A stretch of DNA of 64,000 bases from Daejeonella sp035631395 (lineage in GTDB: Bacteria; Bacteroidota; Bacteroidia; Sphingobacteriales; Sphingobacteriaceae), in the NCBI GenBank assembly GCA_035631395.1, contig DASQIU010000045.1, positions 16,257-80,256 on the forward strand, written 5' to 3'. The translations under genes were made by a program, and so were the position numbers. Positions 51,446-59,255 of the stretch are shown piece after piece. The notes under the pieces are model-generated. The model saw only the letters and a list, made by a program, of their open reading frames with translations, made no database searches and was not told the DNA's origin. The stretch's first letter is position 1. Each line of letters begins with the position of its first letter.

Positions 51446-52636
51446 CTAGTCCATGCTGCGTGTGCGCAGATTGGTCAGCAGGGCGCTCAGAATAAACCCG
51501 GCTCCAAGCAAGCATACTCCGACCCATTGATATTGACTCCATACCAGTGCCGCCAATAAAGACCCCATAGAACCGCCGGCAAAAGCACTGGTCATATAAA
51601 CGGTATTAATTCTGCTCCGGGCTTCGGGCAGTAAGGCGAAAATTTTAGATTGGTTGGAAATATGCGCCACCTGCATTCCTACATCCAATAAGATTACCCC
51701 TAAAATTAAACCGGCAATAGAAGTTGCGGAAAATCCCATCACGGCAAATGATATCAGAGCGATGACAATGCCCAGTTTAATGGTGAATTTCGGCCCTTTT
51801 TTATCTACCGATTTTCCGGCCAGAGGTGCAGCCAGTGCCCCGCAGGCGCCAATCAGGCCAAATAATCCAACCATATCACTCTTATAAAAGAATGGGGCAC
51901 CTTCTAATAGAAATACAAAGGTAGTCCAAAAAGTACTGAAGGCTCCAAACATAAAGAATCCGGTAAGTGCCGATTGGCGCAAAGAGGGAAATTGTTTGAT
52001 CAGCGTACCTAAAGAACGCATCAGATTATTGTAGCTACCTTCAAAAGAAGGTGGGTGTAATGGTAACTTGATAGCTAACAAGAACAAGAGTAAAACCATT
52101 ACCGCTGCACCAACAAAGAATACAGCCCGCCAGCCGGCATGAGCGCCAATAAATCCACTCAGTGTTCTGGAGAGAAGGATACCAATTAAAAGTCCACTCA
52201 TTACTTTGCCTACAATTTTCCCTCTTTGGGCATCAGGGGCCATGGTGGCAGCCATGGGCAGCAGCAACTGAGGAACGGCGGAAAAGAAGCCACTAAACAA
52301 ACTGGCAGCAACCATGGTGTAATAATTGGGTGATAAAGCTGCCAAAAGCATACAGATTGAGGCACAAGCCAGTTTGATCAAAATAAGTTTTCGGCGTTCG
52401 GCTTTATCGCCCAGCGGCACAATAAACAAAAGTCCAAGCGTGTAACCTACCTGGGTGATGGTGGCCACTACGCTGATCTGCTTTTCGCTAACTCCAAAGG
52501 TTTCTGCCATTTGCAGCAGCAGCGGCTGGTTATAATAAATATTAGCTACTACTAATCCGCAGGTAGCGGCCATTAATAGAACCAGTGTGCTACTTAAGGT
52601 ATTGTTTTTTAATTCTGCTTTTGCTGCACTATCCAT
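51446..52636 (-). CDS. MFS transporter
   Basis: From the ATG at 52636 the product is 396 residues with about 12 hydrophobic segments. The start (LVLLMAATCGLVVANIYYNQPLLLQMAETFGVS) is typical of a DHA1-like MFS branch, and the loop GDKAERRKLI fits the conserved motif A between helices 2 and 3. It probably exports a small molecule; the substrate is unknown. A TTG two codons earlier is an alternative start. Confidence 0.85.
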   Translation of the reverse strand: MDSAAKAELKNNTLSSTLVLLMAATCGLVVANIYYNQPLLLQMAETFGVSEKQISVVATITQVGYTLGLLFIVPLGDKAERRKLILIKLACASICMLLAALSPNYYTMVAASLFSGFFSAVPQLLLPMAATMAPDAQRGKIVGKVMSGLLIGILLSRTLSGFIGAHAGWRAVFFVGAAVMVLLLFLLAIKLPLHPPSFEGSYNNLMRSLGTLIKQFPSLRQSALTGFFMFGAFSTFWTTFVFLLEGAPFFYKSDMVGLFGLIGACGALAAPLAGKSVDKKGPKFTIKLGIVIALISFAVMGFSATSIAGLILGVILLDVGMQVAHISNQSKIFALLPEARSRINTVYMTSAFAGGSMGSLLAALVWSQYQWVGVCLLGAGFILSALLTNLRTRSMD

Positions 52637-52763
52637 CCCCAATTTTTTAATGGCGGCAAAAATAGGATTTCAGAATCTTATAAATGAAGCCAATTGGGTA
52701 CTTTTTACACCTCTCTGAAAATTTAAAATACCTTTTTTGATTTGATTGCTAATAGGAGGTGGA

Positions 52764-52855
52764 CTAAAAGGGCGACATAGAGTCGCCTATTTTAGTGGCA
52801 TTGATAGTTAAAAGGGCGACCATATTGTTAAGGGGCGATCACATAGGATCGCCCC
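52764..52855. repeat. Two GGGCGA-type hairpins in a divergent intergenic region
   Basis: CTAAAAGGGCGAC pairs with GTCGCCTATTTTAG (52764-52795, one bulge). GGGGCGATC pairs with GATCGCCCC (52832-52855). An unpaired related word, AAAGGGCGACC, lies between them. They sit between divergent genes, so they are not ordinary terminators of either. The rest of 52637-52901 shows no gene. Confidence 0.6.
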
Positions 52856-52901
52856 AACATTTTATCTAAATTGCCGCCGTTTTTCATCCCTGATATTTTT
52901 T

Positions 52902-53711
52902 ATGCGGTTTATTGTTACTCTTTTGTTGAGCGTTTTTACGTTCATTGCCCAAGCTCAAAACACCTTATCTCTTGTTTCCTGGAATCTTAAAAATTTTGGC
53001 AAATCAAAAACCAATGCCGAGCTGGTCTTTATAGCCAAAACCATCAGTTCTTTTGATGTGGTGGCTATCCAGGAAGTGGTGGCGGGCAATGGCGGGGTGC
53101 AGGCCGTAAGTAATTTAGTGGAAGAGTTGAACAGAAAAGGGGCAGATTGGTCTTATTCCATCAGCGCTCCCACCAGCGGTACACCGGGTTCCTCAGAGCG
53201 TTATGCCTTTTTATGGAAAAGCGATAAAATTAAAGCTTTAGATCAGCCCTGGCTGGATAAAAGATATGCCGTTCAGCTTGACCGGGAACCTTATCTGATG
53301 CGCTTTAAAGCAAAAAATACCGTTATTTTACTGGCCAATTTTCATGCGATCCCTAAATCCAAGCAGCCTGAAACGGAGATCAAATACCTGAAATTTTTCC
53401 CCGGACTTTATGCCAAAGATCATCTGATCTTTTGTGGCGATTTTAATTTGCCGCAATCGCATTCGGTATTTAATCCTTTAAAAAAGATGGGTTATACATC
53501 GGCCCTGGTCAATCAAAAAACCTCTTTACGGCAAAAGTGCCTGAACGATGACTGCCTGGCTTCTGAATACGATAATTTTTATTTCCACGCTTCCAAAATC
53601 AAGCTGAAGGAATCCGGCATCATACATTTTTATAAGCTGTTTGACGATATCAAGACGGCCCGAAAATTAAGTGATCATGTACCCGTTTATAGTATTTTCA
53701 GCATTAATTAG
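52902..53711 (+). CDS. Endonuclease/exonuclease/phosphatase family protein, exported
   Basis: The 269-residue protein has a signal peptide (MRFIVTLLLSVFTFIAQAQ). The EEP fold is shown by LSLVSWNLKNFGKSK, VVAIQEVVAGNGG (catalytic Glu), ILLANFHAIPKSK with its histidine, IFCGDFNLPQSH (Asp and Asn) and LSDHVPVYSIF (Asp-His). Members cut phosphodiesters in nucleic acids or lipids. Periplasmic location suggests DNA use or a nutrient role. Its final 8 bp overlap the end of the convergent MFS gene. Confidence 0.88.
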   Translation: MRFIVTLLLSVFTFIAQAQNTLSLVSWNLKNFGKSKTNAELVFIAKTISSFDVVAIQEVVAGNGGVQAVSNLVEELNRKGADWSYSISAPTSGTPGSSERYAFLWKSDKIKALDQPWLDKRYAVQLDREPYLMRFKAKNTVILLANFHAIPKSKQPETEIKYLKFFPGLYAKDHLIFCGDFNLPQSHSVFNPLKKMGYTSALVNQKTSLRQKCLNDDCLASEYDNFYFHASKIKLKESGIIHFYKLFDDIKTARKLSDHVPVYSIFSIN

Positions 53712-54864
53712 AGTTGTTTCGCCGGGTTAGAAACAGGAAATTCAAGGCCAGCAGGGCTCCGCTAAAGGCCATGCCCATGCCCACCAATAAAGGCGCATTA
53801 TAGGCAAAGCCATAAACAATAGGCAAACCGCCAAAATAAGCGCCAAAGGTATTTCCTAAGTTAAAGCTAGCCTGCCCGGCAGCCGCCGCCAAAGTTTCGG
53901 AGCCACGGGCATTGTTAATCAGCATCATTTGCAGGGGCGAGCCAATGCTGAAAGAAACCATGCCCGTTACAAAGGCCATCGTGTAAGCTAAAAACGGAAT
54001 ATGTACGGTATAATAAACCACAAACAGGCTGACTACCATGGCCAGAAAAGAGGCAATGGCCGCCTTGGTGGGCGAGATAGAATCAGATACCTTACCACCC
54101 AATAAATTTCCTATCAGCATACCCAGACCTACTAAAGTCATGATAAAGGGAACTTTGCCCGCTTCCAGTTTACCCACTTCGGTAATTAAAGGCGCAATGT
54201 AACTTAACCAGGAAAATAAACCACCGGTACCAATAGAAATGATGGCAATTAAAAGCCAGGCTTTCTTGGTTTTAAAGAACTTTAACTGATTAAATACTTG
54301 ACCTTTTTCCTTTGATTCAATTTTAGGGAGCCAAAAGTAGATAGCGGCTATGGTGGCCAGTCCACTCATGCTGATGATGGCGTAGGTAAAACGCCAGGAA
54401 TAATGCTGGCCAATATAAGTGCCCAGTGGCACACCCAATAAATTGGCAACGGTCATGCCGGTAAATACAAAGGAAATGGCTTGTGCTTCTTTCCCTTTTT
54501 TAGCCAGCTGGGCCGCTACTACCGAGGCCACCCCGAAAAAGGCACCATGGGGCAATCCGGCCATAAAGCGGAATATCATGAGCCAATTCATATTGGCCGC
54601 CAGGGTAAATAATCCGTTAAAAGCCACAAACAAAAGCATCATAAAAATCAATACTTTTTTAGGCGGATATTTGGAAGATAGTAATACCAGGATAGGTGCA
54701 CCAATTACTACGCCCAGAGCATATAAGGCAATTAAATAGCCGGCTGTAGGAATATCAATCGATAAACTGTGGGCAATATTGGGCAAAATGCCCATCATGG
54801 TAAATTCTGTCATGCCAATGGCAAAAGCACCAAAAGCTAAAGAAATAAGGCTTTTATTCGACAT
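53704..54864 (-). CDS. MFS transporter, AraJ/CmlA-like
   Basis: The 386-residue protein has about 12 hydrophobic segments. IGMTEFTMMGILPNIAHSLSIDIPTAGYLIALYALGVVIGAPILVLLSSKYPPKKVL contains the AraJ-type N terminus and the motif A loop, and GLPHGAFFGVASVVAAQLAKKGKEAQAISFVFTGMTVANLLGVPLGTYIGQ is the conserved helix 4-5 region. Such proteins export sugars or drugs. It is divergent from mnmE across a 509-bp repeat-rich gap. Confidence 0.87.
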   Translation of the reverse strand: MSNKSLISLAFGAFAIGMTEFTMMGILPNIAHSLSIDIPTAGYLIALYALGVVIGAPILVLLSSKYPPKKVLIFMMLLFVAFNGLFTLAANMNWLMIFRFMAGLPHGAFFGVASVVAAQLAKKGKEAQAISFVFTGMTVANLLGVPLGTYIGQHYSWRFTYAIISMSGLATIAAIYFWLPKIESKEKGQVFNQLKFFKTKKAWLLIAIISIGTGGLFSWLSYIAPLITEVGKLEAGKVPFIMTLVGLGMLIGNLLGGKVSDSISPTKAAIASFLAMVVSLFVVYYTVHIPFLAYTMAFVTGMVSFSIGSPLQMMLINNARGSETLAAAAGQASFNLGNTFGAYFGGLPIVYGFAYNAPLLVGMGMAFSGALLALNFLFLTRRNNSN

Positions 54865-54974
54865 ATTTTGGAAAAATCCTTCGAGGGAAAGATTTGGACT
54901 TGTATTTTAAGTCGGCAAAGGTAGGATTTCGAGTGGCATGAATTGTGGATTGGATTTCATTTTTGGGATCAGGA

Positions 54975-55300
54975 TTCGGGGATTTTAGGAGTAAAGGACT
55001 TATTAGCAGATAAACATCAGCGCAATCCTTTATGCAGTTTAATCAGTGGTCGGGATTAGGATTTATTGGATTTTAGGATTAAAGGATCTATTAGCAGATA
55101 AACATCAGCGCAATGCAGTTTAATCAGTAGTCGGGATTAGGATTTATTAGCAGATAAACAATCAATGTAATCCTTTAATCTGCTTAATCAGCGGCTCAGA
55201 CTATTTGCTCATTTGATTAAAGGATTTATTAGCACATAAATAATCAGTGTAATCCTTTAATCTGCTCAATCAGTGGTTCAGACTATTTAATCAGTGGTCA
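54975..55300. repeat. Four degenerate direct repeats in the mnmE upstream gap
   Basis: The word TTAGCAGATAAACATCAGCG recurs at about 55002, 55090, 55147 and 55228 in diverging forms, joined by TCGGGATTAGGATTTATT and AATCCTTTAATCTGC. The words resemble the module B repeat. The 54865-55373 gap has no convincing gene otherwise. Confidence 0.62.
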
Positions 55301-55349
55301 AAATCAGTTTAATCTCTCTTATAAAAATCACAGTTCAGGACAGTTTTAG

Positions 55350-55357
55350 TACTTTTG
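55350..55357 (+). promoter_or_regulatory. mnmE promoter core TACTTTTG
   Basis: An exact TAnnTTTG match 16 bp before the mnmE ATG. Confidence 0.5.
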
Positions 55358-55373
55358 CAATATTTAAGCCGAT

Positions 55374-56747
55374 ATGTCATTACATCCTTCTCATTCTACC
55401 GATACCATTGTTGCCCTGGCTACTCCTTCCGGAAGCGGAGCCATCGCAGTCATCAGGCTTTCCGGTCCGCAGGCCATTGATATCATCAATCAGGTTTTTA
55501 AGGGGAAAGACCTAAGCAAACAGTCCTCGCATACCATTCATTTTGGTACCATCCGCGATGGGGAAACGATTTTGGATGAGGTGCTGGTTTCTTTGTTTGT
55601 GGCCCCGCATTCATACACCAAAGAGAATGTGGTAGAAATATCTACCCACGGCTCAAAATATATTATCGAAAGCATCATCCGGCTGCTGATAAAACAGGGG
55701 GCTCGGGCGGCCAAACCCGGCGAATTCACCTTAAGGGCTTTTTTAAATGGAGCCATGGATCTTTCTCAGGCCGAAGCGGTTGCCGATCTGATTGCTTCCA
55801 ACTCTCAGGCTTCGCATCAGATGGCCATGCAGCAAATGCGGGGCGGATTCTCTCATGAACTGAGCGCCTTGCGGGAGCAGTTGATCCACTTTGCTTCCAT
55901 GATAGAACTGGAGCTGGATTTTGGTGAAGAAGATGTGGAATTTGCTAACCGCGATGACCTGAAAGGCCTGATATTCCAGATCAACAAGATCTTGCACCGG
56001 CTGATTCAGTCTTTTGAGCAAGGAAATGTGTTGAAAAACGGTGTTCCGGTGGTGATTGCCGGAAAACCCAATGTGGGCAAATCTACCTTGTTAAATGCCT
56101 TGTTGAACGAGGAACGGGCCATTGTATCGGATATTCCGGGCACTACCCGCGATACCATTGAAGATGAGATGAATATCCGGGGTATCCATTTCCGTTTTAT
56201 TGACACGGCCGGAATCCGTCATACCGAAGATATTATTGAAGCCAAAGGAGTAGAGCGCACCCACGAAAAGATTCGTTTGGCCAAACTGATTATTTACCTG
56301 ATTGATCCTGAACAAAGTACCCAGGAAATCCATCAGCAAATAGATTATTTAAACGAACTGCAAATTCCATTTGTGGGCGTGGTGAATAAAATGGATCTGT
56401 TAAACGGCAGCTTCCGCAATGAATTCAGTGAGGCCGGATTCAGTTTTATTTCTGCCCGGAATAAGGATGGAATTGAGGAATTAAAAGATACCATATTACA
56501 TAAAGTAAATCTTCATAAAATCAATTCTGATGATGTGCTAGTGAGTAACATACGCCATCTGGAAGCGCTTCAAAAAACGGAAGAATCCCTGAACCGGGTT
56601 CTGGAAAATATCGACAACCCAGTTAGTTCCGATTTCCTGGCCATGGACATCAAACAGGCCCTGCATTATCTGGGTGAAATCACCGGAACGGTTACTACGG
56701 ATGACTTGCTGGAGAATATTTTTAGCAAGTTTTGTATTGGGAAATAG
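55374..56747 (+). CDS. mnmE: tRNA modification GTPase MnmE (TrmE)
   Basis: A 457-residue protein. The N-terminal folate-binding domain starts DTIVALATPSGSGAIAVIRLSGP. The G domain has GKPNVGKSTLLNALL (G1), DIPGTTRDTIED (G2), DTAGIRHTEDIIEAKGVERT (G3) and NKMDLLN (G4). The C-terminal helices end with FCIGK, where the cysteine is the conserved C-x-G-K residue. With MnmG it modifies U34 of certain tRNAs. Its last 54 codons are duplicated at 58064-58228, about 90% identical in DNA, and nearly all changes are synonymous; the gene's end may have been replaced by incoming DNA. Confidence 0.97.
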   Translation: MSLHPSHSTDTIVALATPSGSGAIAVIRLSGPQAIDIINQVFKGKDLSKQSSHTIHFGTIRDGETILDEVLVSLFVAPHSYTKENVVEISTHGSKYIIESIIRLLIKQGARAAKPGEFTLRAFLNGAMDLSQAEAVADLIASNSQASHQMAMQQMRGGFSHELSALREQLIHFASMIELELDFGEEDVEFANRDDLKGLIFQINKILHRLIQSFEQGNVLKNGVPVVIAGKPNVGKSTLLNALLNEERAIVSDIPGTTRDTIEDEMNIRGIHFRFIDTAGIRHTEDIIEAKGVERTHEKIRLAKLIIYLIDPEQSTQEIHQQIDYLNELQIPFVGVVNKMDLLNGSFRNEFSEAGFSFISARNKDGIEELKDTILHKVNLHKINSDDVLVSNIRHLEALQKTEESLNRVLENIDNPVSSDFLAMDIKQALHYLGEITGTVTTDDLLENIFSKFCIGK

Positions 56748-56805
56748 TTGCATACAAATAGATATAGCTAGATATTAATAGATCAACATAGGGTGTTGGC
56801 AAAGG

Positions 56806-56834
56806 TGAGCCGATTATTTTGATTAATCGGCTCA
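56806..56834 (+). terminator. mnmE terminator / TAATCGGCTCA inverted repeat
   Basis: TGAGCCGATTA (56806-56816) pairs perfectly with TAATCGGCTCA (56824-56834), and eight T residues follow. It terminates mnmE and also contains two of the three copies of the repeated sequence before the Fic gene. Confidence 0.8.
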
Positions 56835-56851
56835 TTTTTTTTATATATTTG
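56818..56851 (+). promoter_or_regulatory. Fic gene promoter (TTTG ... TATATTTG)
   Basis: TTTG at 56818-56821 lies 22 bp before TATATTTG at 56844-56851. It overlaps the mnmE terminator stem. Confidence 0.6.
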
Positions 56852-56866
56852 AGTTGATTGTTTTAA

Positions 56867-56878
56867 TTAATCGGCTCA
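56867..56878 (+). promoter_or_regulatory. Third TTAATCGGCTCA copy, candidate operator
   Basis: TTAATCGGCTCA repeats exactly the 12 bases at 56823-56834 and lies three bases before the Fic start codon. The three copies enclose the promoter, as expected for autoregulation by the winged-helix end of the Fic protein. Confidence 0.5.
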
Positions 56879-56880
56879 AG

Positions 56881-57978
56881 ATGTATAATTGGCAACATAA
56901 AGAATGGCCTAAGTTTACTTACTCGATAGAAAAATTGCAAGAAATAGCAGTTTTGTTTGCACAGGAATTTGGCTTAGTAAATGGTTTAGTGTTGGGTTTA
57001 AATGAAGAACTCAAGCAAGAGGCTGTACTGGAGATTCTAATAGCAGAAGCGATTAAGACTTCGGAAATTGAAGGAGAATACATGAGTAGGGAAGATGTAA
57101 TGTCTTCTATTAAAAATAACTTAGGCATAAAACCTGCTGTTTTAGTAAAGGATAAAAGAGCTTCGGGTATTGCAAAGCTGATGCTGGAAGTTAATCAAGA
57201 CATTGATCAATTATTGGACCTCGAAAAAATATGCAATTGGCATAAAATTTTAATGGAATATGATCCAAAGGTGAATGCAGGCGAATGGCGTAAAGGGGCT
57301 GAACCAATGCAGGTAGTTTCAGGAGCTTACGGTAGAGAGATTGTTCATTATGAAGCGCCACCATCGGAAAATGTTCCTGCCGAAATGGAAAATTTCATGG
57401 AATGGTACGCTTACTCAGAGTTACCTGTTAAAGATCCTATTTCTAAAGCTTTGTTAAAGTCGGCTATTGCACATTTGTATTTTGAAACCATTCATCCATT
57501 TGAAGACGGTAACGGTAGGATTGGGCGAGCTTTAGCCGAATTTACACTTTCTCAAAGTTTAAAAAGTTCGGTATTACTTTCGATTTCAAAAATTATCGAA
57601 AAGGAAAAAAACAAGTATTACGAAGAGCTGAAATATGCACAAAGGAGTTTAGATGTTACTGATTGGATTAATTACTTTGTTCAGCTGATATTAGATGCCC
57701 AAAAGGATTCTAAAGAATTGATACAGTTTACACTGAAAAAGGCGAAATTTTTTGATCAATATTCTGTTAAACTTAATGAACGCCAGCTGAAAGTGATTCA
57801 GCGGATGCTGGAAAATGGCGCAGCTGGTTTCCAAGGTGGTATGACTGCTAAGAAATATATAGCGATTACCAAAACATCAAAGGCAACGGCAACAAGAGAT
57901 ATGCAAGAGCTTCAGGGAATGGGTGTTTTTGCTAAAGAAGGTGCCGGGAGATCGGTGCGCTATGAATTGGTTTTGTAG
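56881..57978 (+). CDS. Fic-family protein with DUF4172 N-terminal region and C-terminal HTH
   Basis: From the ATG at 56881 the product is 365 residues. Residues 1-30 (WQHKEWPKFTYSIEKLQ) match DUF4172. T-S-E-I-E-G at 60-65 fits the inhibitory-helix motif (S/T)xxxE(G/N), so it is probably a self-inhibited class II Fic enzyme. The catalytic loop HPFEDGNGRIGR is at 205-216, the canonical AMP-transferase motif. The last 65 residues (ITKTSKATATRDMQELQGMGVFAKEGAGRSVRYEL) look like a winged helix. A nine-codon upstream extension was rejected. It probably AMPylates a protein target, as a toxin or regulator. The gene lies between mnmE and a duplicate mnmE end. Confidence 0.88.
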   Translation: MYNWQHKEWPKFTYSIEKLQEIAVLFAQEFGLVNGLVLGLNEELKQEAVLEILIAEAIKTSEIEGEYMSREDVMSSIKNNLGIKPAVLVKDKRASGIAKLMLEVNQDIDQLLDLEKICNWHKILMEYDPKVNAGEWRKGAEPMQVVSGAYGREIVHYEAPPSENVPAEMENFMEWYAYSELPVKDPISKALLKSAIAHLYFETIHPFEDGNGRIGRALAEFTLSQSLKSSVLLSISKIIEKEKNKYYEELKYAQRSLDVTDWINYFVQLILDAQKDSKELIQFTLKKAKFFDQYSVKLNERQLKVIQRMLENGAAGFQGGMTAKKYIAITKTSKATATRDMQELQGMGVFAKEGAGRSVRYELVL

Positions 57979-58063
57979 GTGAGTTGTTTGGTTAAACTAT
58001 GGCACTATCAATATAGAATCGGAATTAGGAAGACACAGGCGGCACACGTGCGTTAGCAAAGGG

Positions 58064-58228
58064 GAATCCCTCACCCCGGTACTGGAAAATATCGACAATC
58101 CGGTTAGTTCCGATTTCCTGGCCATGGATATTAAACAGGCCCTGCATTACCTGGGAGAAATTACCGGAATGGTTACTACGGATGATTTGCTGGAGAATAT
58201 TTTTAGTAAGTTTTGTATTGGGAAGTAA
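58064..58228 (+). pseudogene. Duplicate 3' end of mnmE (remnant)
   Basis: This 165-bp piece reads, in frame, the last 54 codons plus stop of mnmE: ESLTPVLENIDNPVSSDFLA and on to FSKFCIGK. By eye it differs from 56583-56747 at 16 of 165 positions, 13 of them silent, leaving three amino-acid changes. It has no start and is not expected to be expressed. The final bases TTTTGTATTGGGAAGTAA correspond closely to the 3' end of trmE used as an attachment site by SGI1-type islands. It marks the right boundary of inserted DNA that includes the Fic gene, or the displaced original end. Confidence 0.88.
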
Positions 58229-58354
58229 AGGCGGAAAGTCAAATAGAAAATTCAACTTTTCGAATATTAGATGGTTGCCGAATTGAAGATAGTGGACATT
58301 AGCAACAGTGCACATACGACCGATAGAGGATAGTATTTAAGTGAAAAAAATAAA

Positions 58355-59092
58355 ATGACAAGAATGAAAGCGTTTTATGATTGGTATGATGAAATTTTAG
58401 TGCATATTCGAGAAAATGGTTTAAGAAATTTATCAGAATATGAGTACAATGGAGCAAATCCATTCTCTACTTTTACTGATATAACTAAATCTAAACAAAG
58501 TTTAAAGGATTTTTCTTATTCCGATTTCAAACATGGCGATGAATTCCAGTTCTTGTCTATGGATTTAATTTATGCCATATCGATTATAGAACTTTTGCAC
58601 CCTAAAATAAATGATGCTGTCAACGAAGATGGCACTTACATGCAAACTGTAGAAGATCATATTTATTTGAGGTATGCGGGTTATGCCCTTCAGACAATTT
58701 ATTCTTTTTGGGATAGGATAGGAGATTTTTTAGACATCTTCTATGAGACGAAGCAGAAAAATGATATATACATATCACGAGTATTTCAAAGATTTCCAGA
58801 AGAACACCGCTCTAACACCTTCGAAAAATTAAAAAAATTATATGAGGATAATGTATTACCCATTTTGGAAGAAAGGCATCAAGTCGTACATGGTTTCACT
58901 TTAAAGGGAAGATATTATTGGGAAGTTATAGAATATGGCAGAGAGAATCCAGATAAACTAAAAGCCTTACAAGAAGAAAAAAGTTCATACCCTAACACAT
59001 TTAGAAAACAACTTGATTTTATGTTTGAAGGTTTTCGATTGGCATTAACACTCGTTTCTGAATTACCAAATAAGGAGATTAATATATGTTAA
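58355..59092 (+). CDS. HEPN-like protein (Cthe_2314 type)
   Basis: The 245-residue helical protein has Arg174 and His179 in EERHQVVHGF, which fits the HEPN catalytic R-x4-H motif, and a preceding helix pair with YAGYALQTIYSFWDRIGDFLDIFYETK. This layout resembles the Cthe_2314-like HEPN family. Many HEPN proteins are RNases of toxin or defence systems. No MNT-nucleotidyltransferase partner lies next to it. It follows the mnmE remnant and may belong to the same insertion. A second ATG at 58364 is an alternative start. Confidence 0.68.
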   Translation: MTRMKAFYDWYDEILVHIRENGLRNLSEYEYNGANPFSTFTDITKSKQSLKDFSYSDFKHGDEFQFLSMDLIYAISIIELLHPKINDAVNEDGTYMQTVEDHIYLRYAGYALQTIYSFWDRIGDFLDIFYETKQKNDIYISRVFQRFPEEHRSNTFEKLKKLYEDNVLPILEERHQVVHGFTLKGRYYWEVIEYGRENPDKLKALQEEKSSYPNTFRKQLDFMFEGFRLALTLVSELPNKEINIC

Positions 59093-59096
59093 CTGA

Positions 59097-59153
59097 GCTG
59101 TTCTTCGATATGTTTTGCAAGGTATATCTAAGAACAGATAAAAGGGATTCAAT
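59097..59153. repeat. Degenerate CGACATG-type repeat (copy b)
   Basis: GCTGTTCTTCGATATGTTTT and the bases to AAAAGGGATTCAATC align with 61151-61210 with several changes, and lie just after the HEPN gene. Confidence 0.5.
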
Positions 59154-59164
59154 CTTTAGAATAA

Positions 59165-59205
59165 CCGAGAAATGGTTCAAGCGTCCAGCTTGAGCCATTT
59201 CTTCA
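59165..59205 (+). terminator. Hairpin after the HEPN gene
   Basis: GAGAAATGG and TCAAGC pair with GCTTGA and CCATTTCTTC around GTCCA. It may terminate the HEPN gene or the convergent DUF885 gene. Confidence 0.6.
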
Positions 59206-59255
59206 TGAAAAGTGCCAGTTTATTGCTTTTAGCTTATCAAGTAGAAGCCCTACAA

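Noticed and set aside
58025..58315. Minus-strand frame of 96 codons over the mnmE remnant
   Set aside because: Its sequence is the antisense of the duplicated mnmE end; the same shadow occurs opposite the real mnmE end.
56748..59255. An integrase or transposase inside the mnmE-linked insertion
   Set aside because: All frames longer than 60 codons were read; none resembles a tyrosine or serine recombinase or a transposase, so the mode of insertion stays open.
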